Shown in pieces: positions 22,478-26,782 of a stretch of DNA of 26,782 bases. The notes beneath the pieces are model-generated. The model was given only the letters and a program-made list of their open reading frames with translations, was not told where the DNA came from and did no database searches. The DNA is from a virus. The DNA is taken from positions 1-26,782 of IMG/VR virus record IMGVR_UViG_3300022072_000111. One strand, 5' to 3'. The translations under genes were made by a program, and so were the position numbers. Position 1 is the stretch's first letter. Every line of letters begins with the position of its first letter.

Positions 22478-22495
22478 ATACACATCCTTGTGTAT
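22478..22495 (-). other. Short hairpin in exonuclease leader
   Basis: ATACAC (22478-22483) and GTGTAT (22490-22495) form a 6 bp stem around a 6-base loop, in the gap between the SSB-like and exonuclease genes, just before the AGGAGG ribosome site. It could affect exonuclease translation or RNA stability. Short, so possibly chance. Confidence 0.4.
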
Positions 22496-22506
22496 GCTAT
22501 TATTGC

Positions 22507-23619
22507 TTAGTCATCTAAACCAAATACATCATCTGCATCTACTTCTTCATCATCTACAGGAGCTTTAGTTTTAGCCTTCGCTTTCTCAACTGACTTCTTA
22601 GGAACTTCTTCTTTGGATGTCTCTTGCTTATCTTCATCGGCTACCTCAGTTTTATTAGAACTTCCTTTACTAGCTTCCCACTCTTCTAATGCTTTCTGCA
22701 TCTGAGAGCCTTCATAATCAATAGACTTCTTGATTTTAGCAATCACCAATTTATTAGGTTTAGCATTCTCAAATTGCTCTACTGTAGCTGTCTCAAAATC
22801 AATAGCTTCTGGTGTGCAATCTAATTCTGTAATACCTAAGTTAAGTAATTTCTTAGATAGACGTACAGGCGCACCAATCTTTAAGTTAATATATTCCTTA
22901 CCATTACTTTCAGAGTGCTTTTGTGTAGTAGGGATGCCAATAGGTTTATCTAGTAATAAAGATAGATCACCATGATCTGCGCTCTGAGGGTTGATAATAT
23001 CTAGCTCACCTGTAGCTTCTGCTAACTTAGAGTGCATAGATAAAGGAGAGAATGTCCAACCCTTGTTGTTCTTACCTTTAGGTGGTGCAAAGTTAGTAGA
23101 GAAGCCTTTCAACTCTTTAGTCATAAAATCACGTTGGTTTAACCACACGCGGTATTGAAGTGCATCTTCTTTTGTACCATCTTCTTTATAATTAACATAC
23201 GTGTCTACTAAGTCTACAGCATAGATAACCTCTTCCCTTGGCTTAGGCTGCACGATCTTAAAGTTTACTTGATATAATGTCTGTCCTACTTCTGCATCTA
23301 CTTTGTATTCTTCGATAATCTCCTTAGTAGCCTCTACTTCTTCTGGCTGCTCATCCCAGCCTTCTTCTCCATAGATATACCCACCTACAATCTTCTCTGC
23401 ACGATCTCCATAATCAAATGCTTCCTCTTCTGTTAAGAAGTACGATACGTTAGTAACATCCATTTTAGTACCATACACTGCTTCTGCTGCTTCCTGTGTT
23501 CCAGCATCAATAATAACAGAGATGCGTGCATCATGTGTATCGTCCTCCACTTGACCGTGAATGAAGTTGTAGTTAAGACCTTCGCCTTGTGATTCTAGTT
23601 GTTTCTTTTTCAAGCTCAT
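22507..23619 (-). CDS. Putative phage single-stranded DNA-binding protein
   Basis: 370 residues. The extreme C-terminus is acidic ('VDDEEVDADDVFGLDD'), the mark of proteins that bind ssDNA and recruit replication partners, and it is preceded by a Lys/Ala-rich linker ('PKKSVEKAKAKTKAPVDDEE'). The rest has a beta-rich core with 'QTLYQVNFKIVQPKPREEVI' and helical parts. Its place between the exonuclease and the DNA polymerase supports the role. The first half is larger than a simple OB fold. Confidence 0.62.
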   Translation of the reverse strand: MSLKKKQLESQGEGLNYNFIHGQVEDDTHDARISVIIDAGTQEAAEAVYGTKMDVTNVSYFLTEEEAFDYGDRAEKIVGGYIYGEEGWDEQPEEVEATKEIIEEYKVDAEVGQTLYQVNFKIVQPKPREEVIYAVDLVDTYVNYKEDGTKEDALQYRVWLNQRDFMTKELKGFSTNFAPPKGKNNKGWTFSPLSMHSKLAEATGELDIINPQSADHGDLSLLLDKPIGIPTTQKHSESNGKEYINLKIGAPVRLSKKLLNLGITELDCTPEAIDFETATVEQFENAKPNKLVIAKIKKSIDYEGSQMQKALEEWEASKGSSNKTEVADEDKQETSKEEVPKKSVEKAKAKTKAPVDDEEVDADDVFGLDD

Positions 23620-23654
23620 ATTACATTTCCTCTTAGTTTAATTTAATTAGTTTA

Positions 23655-23924
23655 TTACTGATTAGGCCCTGATGGAAATGACCCACTAGTAGTCTCTGGG
23701 TTTACATCATAAGTTACCACACCATTTTCTACTAACTCTAATTGTGACTGGTCTAACCACACCCACTCTGGAGTACCCCCCGCTTCTAATACCTTCTGTT
23801 GTTGCAATCCATAGTGGTGACACCCTGTAGAATACTCTGCACGTACACGCACAATACCTTCCAGTTTAGTTACTTTATCTCTAAGTAAGTCACCATTTTC
23901 ATATTTAAAGTTTACTGTCGTCAT
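23655..23924 (-). CDS. Small conserved phage protein, 'KVTKLEGIV' type
   Basis: 89 residues. The segment 'LRDKVTKLEGIVRVRAEYST' then 'GCHHYGLQQQKV' and 'WVWLDQSQLEL' follows a pattern that recurs in small phage proteins with a beta-barrel-like core. RBS AGGAAA. Its leader shares 15 identical bases with the SSB-like gene's leader. Unknown function. Confidence 0.6.
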   Translation of the reverse strand: MTTVNFKYENGDLLRDKVTKLEGIVRVRAEYSTGCHHYGLQQQKVLEAGGTPEWVWLDQSQLELVENGVVTYDVNPETTSGSFPSGPNQ

Positions 23925-23937
23925 ATTACATTTCCTA

Positions 23938-24387
23938 TTAATTTAATTCAGTTTGTTGTTTATAATCGCCAACGAAGTTAATAACTCCTGACATTGGCCC
24001 TAATTTTCTAGCATCTACGTCTTTAATACTTTCAATCATACTCTCTTTTGCTGCTAATAGTTTTGACTCTGCATGAGACAGTGAGTTAACAATGGCTGCA
24101 ACTGGAGTATCTGCATTCATTAATGCGCCTACTGGGTAGTCAAAGTTATTTAACCTCTCTTGTAAACTATCCACACGCAATTGATATTCTTTTATATTCA
24201 AGTGTTGGTTCTTAATGTTAGAAAGATCACTGGAATGGCTAATCCAAGATACTAGGGGTATAATACAAAATACTATACCAAATATTATCATAAAGAAGCC
24301 TCCACCTTCATCATACCTATGGAATGACTTTATGACTCCTAGTATTACTGCTATAAAAGCCAATAACCATAATATATAAAATAACAT
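23938..24387 (-). CDS. Two-helix membrane protein with coiled-coil tail
   Basis: 149 residues behind GGAGGG. Membrane helices at ~2-19 ('LFYILWLLAFIAVILGVIKS') and ~31-49, then a long helical region with heptad-like patterns ('EYQLRVDSLQERLNNFDYPV'). No signal peptide distinct from helix 1. Stands in the replication region, so it may anchor replication to the membrane, but there is no direct evidence. Confidence 0.52.
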   Translation of the reverse strand: MLFYILWLLAFIAVILGVIKSFHRYDEGGGFFMIIFGIVFCIIPLVSWISHSSDLSNIKNQHLNIKEYQLRVDSLQERLNNFDYPVGALMNADTPVAAIVNSLSHAESKLLAAKESMIESIKDVDARKLGPMSGVINFVGDYKQQTELN

Positions 24388-24581
24388 TACATTCCCTCCT
24401 TAACAAATAACACAATACCTTCATGTGCTACATTTACTTGACTAATAACCTCATTACTTTCCATAACCCCTCCTATTCTAAGTTGTTCAGTTAACCATTC
24501 ATACGTTAATGTTAATCCCTTACCTCCATCTTCATGCTCGAAGTCATTAATAGGGACTTGTGATAGAAATTTAGGCATCAT
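24387..24581 (-). CDS. Hypothetical protein
   Basis: 64 residues. Starts with ATGATG, about 10 bases after AGGAG; the first ATG (24581) overlaps the preceding gene's stop. Mixed alpha/beta with 'GKGLTLTYEWLTEQLRIGGV'. It shares one base with the next gene. Unknown. Confidence 0.45.
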   Translation of the reverse strand: MMPKFLSQVPINDFEHEDGGKGLTLTYEWLTEQLRIGGVMESNEVISQVNVAHEGIVLFVKEGM

Positions 24582-24825
24582 TATTATTCATCTCCTCTAA
24601 TAGTTTAGTTGCTTTATCAATATCAGCTTGTAATTTACGTTTAATAAAAGCACGATTGAATACTTGATCTAATTCTTCCTGAGTGAAAACATTATCTATA
24701 CCTGCATCAGGTAATCCTTTAACCTCTAAAGAATAATGTTTTTCATCATCATATTCATCCTCTTCTGTGATAACTAAGGTTGCTTTTAGTTCATCTCCAA
24801 TTTTATATCTTGTTTTATCGTTCAT
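24571..24825 (-). CDS. Acidic hypothetical protein
   Basis: 84 residues, ribosome site GGAG, coupled by an 11 bp overlap to the preceding gene. Very acidic centre ('VITEEDEYDDEKHYSLEVKG') and a helical C-terminus ending in Asn-Asn-Asn-Asp-Ala. It may mimic DNA surface charge; this is a guess from composition. Confidence 0.48.
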   Translation of the reverse strand: MNDKTRYKIGDELKATLVITEEDEYDDEKHYSLEVKGLPDAGIDNVFTQEELDQVFNRAFIKRKLQADIDKATKLLEEMNNNDA

Positions 24826-25213
24826 TTATTTCTCCATTGATTTCATCTAATTTATTCAACATTCTTATTAAATCTATTTGTGTTAAACCCTCTACACTCT
24901 TATTCCTATAGCTATTCATAAATACACTATACCTATTACATCTGTCTTTATAACCTCCTACTTTTTCTTCTACTATGTCTGACCATAGTACAGGGGAGGG
25001 TGAATTAGGTTTACGTTTGCCACTAAAATTACGACTTATAGCTTTCTGTAGAAAATAAAGAAAATATCCTCTTACACTATTAGGTACATAGTAATTAGGC
25101 TCATCTTCTGGTAATTCTTCAAACCACTCCCAGTTATCTAGTTTATTGTACACTTCTACTTGTCTAGAGATAGGTATTTTATTTACTATAGTTTCTACAT
25201 AATCATTCTTCAT
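24815..25213 (-). CDS. Basic hypothetical protein
   Basis: 132 residues with GAGGA before the ATG. Aromatic and basic, with 'DNWEWFEELPEDEPNYYVPN' followed by 'QKAISRNFSGKRKPNSPSPV' in the centre and a helical end. Found between the AP2-like small gene and the acidic gene. Unknown function; nucleic acid binding is possible from its charge. Confidence 0.48.
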   Translation of the reverse strand: MKNDYVETIVNKIPISRQVEVYNKLDNWEWFEELPEDEPNYYVPNSVRGYFLYFLQKAISRNFSGKRKPNSPSPVLWSDIVEEKVGGYKDRCNRYSVFMNSYRNKSVEGLTQIDLIRMLNKLDEINGEINER

Positions 25214-25214
25214 G

Positions 25215-25352
25215 TTAATCCTCTATTTTGTTTAAGTAGGCGTATTCACCATTAATCTTAAAAGCGTAGTCATTATAGGCCTTGGCTGCATCTGTTTCCA
25301 ATACATGATTACCTAGATGTTTTTGTTTACCATCTTTTTTAAATTTAGCCAC
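25215..25352 (-). CDS. Small AP2-like DNA-binding protein, GTG start
   Basis: 45 residues from a GTG at 25352, 5 bases below the DNA polymerase stop. 'KKDGKQKHLGNHVLETDAAK' and 'AYNDYAFKINGEYAYLN' match the last strand and helix of an AP2 DNA-binding domain (pattern H-L-G...AAxAY...GEYAxLN). The first strand of a full AP2 domain is missing. The GTG has AAAGAGG directly against it, too close for an ideal ribosome site, so translation coupled to the polymerase stop is likely. A TTG start slightly upstream is the alternative. Confidence 0.55.
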   Translation of the reverse strand: MAKFKKDGKQKHLGNHVLETDAAKAYNDYAFKINGEYAYLNKIED

Positions 25353-25357
25353 CCTCT

Positions 25358-26782
25358 TTAGTGACAGTCCGACCAATCTTTACCAATTGCATACCCTGCG
25401 GTCAATGGTACTTTCAACTTAAAATGTTCTGTAGTCATATCTACTGCCTTGGTTATCAGCTCAGAGGATAGACTCCAACCTAAGAACACTCTATCTCCTT
25501 TATAAATAGGCTCAGACCATATCTTATCATCTTCTTTACTAAAAGTCAACGCTTCTTCTTTACTATTAAAAGATTTAAATATAAAGTTCTCACGGTTCTC
25601 TTCTATCTGCGCTTCATCATGAAACATTATAAGTGATTGTGAGAACTTCTTATTTCTCCAGTCATCCTTAAAGAAATCGCAAGATAGTCCTGCATCATTA
25701 ATTAACTTATCGTGGTAAACTGCCGCTACTTTAGCACAAATAACCCCTCCGCTTTGGAATAAAGAATTTAAGAGGGCATGTTTAGCCCTAGTATATATCT
25801 TCCTGCCATCAAGAGCGATAATATACTTCTTATCTCCCTTTACTTCCCACCATTTAGTCAACTTATCCTGTAGTATCTTGAGAGGTTTAGCAACTTCCCA
25901 GTAGGTGTCAAATACTCTCTCTCCTGTTTTGACATCACAGCCGATAGTCTGAGCTACTTTAGGTGCTTGTCCTCCATAAGCAATACAATAGTTCACAGAT
26001 TTGGCACTACCTCTATCAAATGTTGTACCTAATGTTAGAGACAAGGCTTCTGCCATGATTGTATGTGCGTCCAGAGGTTTAGGTCTTACTAGAGAATTAC
26101 AGTAAGGTTTATCCTCACTATCATAACCCCAAGTGTAGTGTGCCTGAATTACATTCTCTAGACTATCAAAATCATACCCAACTTGTAAGTAATCTTTATC
26201 TACTCCAAACAAAGCCCTCATCTGTTTGCCATATAAAGATGTAGTACGAGGAATATTCGTAACCTTTTTATGCTTAAATCTACTTGATGCACAACCACAA
26301 GTATCAGCTTCCGTAGCAATTCTCCCATCCTCCCTTACATGAGCCATATACCCTTTTTCAGCTTCTTCATCACTATCCCAATCTGCATCTCCACCTAAAA
26401 TACTTGAACGCCTGTGTTTATATGTAAGATATTCTACAATATCCTGTACGTAAGGAAATCTCTCAGCAATACGTTCTAAATCCTTACACAACTCTTTATT
26501 TTGGCCTACTGTGAAGGAAGCGTTGGTCAGAACTTTACATCCATACCGTTCTGCTTTTTCCATCATCTTACTTTTTAAACTCAAGTAAGTAGGCCTAGCT
26601 CTTAGGTGTTTGCAACGATCAGAACAAAACTCAGAATTAAGAGTCTCTTCTATATACCTATCTACAGCTACTTCCAGTTCTTCCTTAGTGCGCTTAATCT
26701 TAGTGCCAGACTTTAGTGTAATGTCCTTCATCTTATACTCAGATGGTTGCCATCCTAGAGATACCAGCCACTCTTTAATATG
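25358..26782 (-). CDS. T7-like family A DNA polymerase, C-terminal part (start beyond window)
   Basis: 474 residues visible; the frame stays open to the window edge, so the N-terminal exonuclease part lies outside. Seventeen residues precede the first Met (26731), including 'WLVSLGWQPSEYK', the T7-like segment before the polymerase domain. Numbered from that Met: motif A has Asp187 and Glu192 in 'LQVGYDFDSLENVIQAHY'. Motif B has Arg240, Lys244 and Tyr248 in 'RGSAKSVNYCIAYGG'; this Tyr corresponds to T7 Tyr526. Motif C is 'IMFHDEAQIE' (residues ~368-377). The C-terminus 'IGKDWSDCH' parallels the T7 end. Copies phage DNA with the SSB-like and exonuclease proteins downstream. Confidence 0.9.
   Translation of the reverse strand, partial: HIKEWLVSLGWQPSEYKMKDITLKSGTKIKRTKEELEVAVDRYIEETLNSEFCSDRCKHLRARPTYLSLKSKMMEKAERYGCKVLTNASFTVGQNKELCKDLERIAERFPYVQDIVEYLTYKHRRSSILGGDADWDSDEEAEKGYMAHVREDGRIATEADTCGCASSRFKHKKVTNIPRTTSLYGKQMRALFGVDKDYLQVGYDFDSLENVIQAHYTWGYDSEDKPYCNSLVRPKPLDAHTIMAEALSLTLGTTFDRGSAKSVNYCIAYGGQAPKVAQTIGCDVKTGERVFDTYWEVAKPLKILQDKLTKWWEVKGDKKYIIALDGRKIYTRAKHALLNSLFQSGGVICAKVAAVYHDKLINDAGLSCDFFKDDWRNKKFSQSLIMFHDEAQIEENRENFIFKSFNSKEEALTFSKEDDKIWSEPIYKGDRVFLGWSLSSELITKAVDMTTEHFKLKVPLTAGYAIGKDWSDCH

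Noticed and set aside
1-26782. tRNA genes, CRISPR arrays, insertion sequences and integrase-type genes
   Set aside because: No cloverleaf-like gene, regularly spaced repeats, transposase or recombinase motifs were found on either strand; the only dispersed repeats are the three intergenic copies.

Overview
The window is part of the genome of a contractile-tailed double-stranded DNA phage (myovirus morphology) of a Gram-negative bacterium. The evidence is a tape measure protein followed in order by a Dit-like protein, baseplate plug, hub, Gp138-type spike, PAAR tip, gp25/W-like wedge, baseplate J, a second wedge protein and tail-fibre genes. The DNA is AT-rich, with many AGA (Arg) and ATA (Ile) codons, and genes are packed with 1-11 bp overlaps or very small gaps. 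The host cannot be named from the sequence. A chitin-binding-like module in a tail-fibre protein hints at host-surface or marine polysaccharide binding, but this is only a hint.

Layout. (1) 1-8794, plus strand: tail, baseplate and fibre genes. (2) 8797-11577, plus strand: a run of small membrane and signalling-like genes. It holds a two-helix holin-like protein, two paralogous membrane/coiled-coil proteins, a stand-alone 107-residue response-regulator receiver domain, a multi-pass membrane protein and a possible 19-residue peptide. The run ends at a strong terminator at 11613-11664. (3) 11690-12493, plus strand: two small putative virion proteins. (4) 12507-26782, minus strand, transcribed right to left: about 34 tightly coupled early/middle genes. 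They include a T7-like family A DNA polymerase (its 5' end lies beyond the window), a protein with an SSB-like acidic tail, a 5'-3' exonuclease, a RuvC-like resolvase, MazG-like, dNMP-kinase-like and 5'(3')-deoxyribonucleotidase-like genes, an HTH-metallophosphoesterase fusion and many small unknown proteins. The two transcription units converge at about 12494-12506 without a strong terminator.

How the genes fit together: the minus-strand set copies DNA and adjusts the nucleotide pool. The plus-strand set builds the baseplate and fibres and includes a membrane-associated (lysis or signalling) block.

The two most unusual things are (a) the receiver domain embedded between paralogous membrane/coiled-coil genes, and (b) a roughly 110-150 bp intergenic element present three times in the same orientation (9678-9795, 13790-13895, 16263-16410). 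Each copy has a hairpin with a 14-nt loop; in two copies the stem shows compensatory base changes, and the element lies in regions transcribed in opposite directions. Seven minus-strand small genes of 44-58 codons that sit in coupled overlaps or tight gaps are also recorded here.
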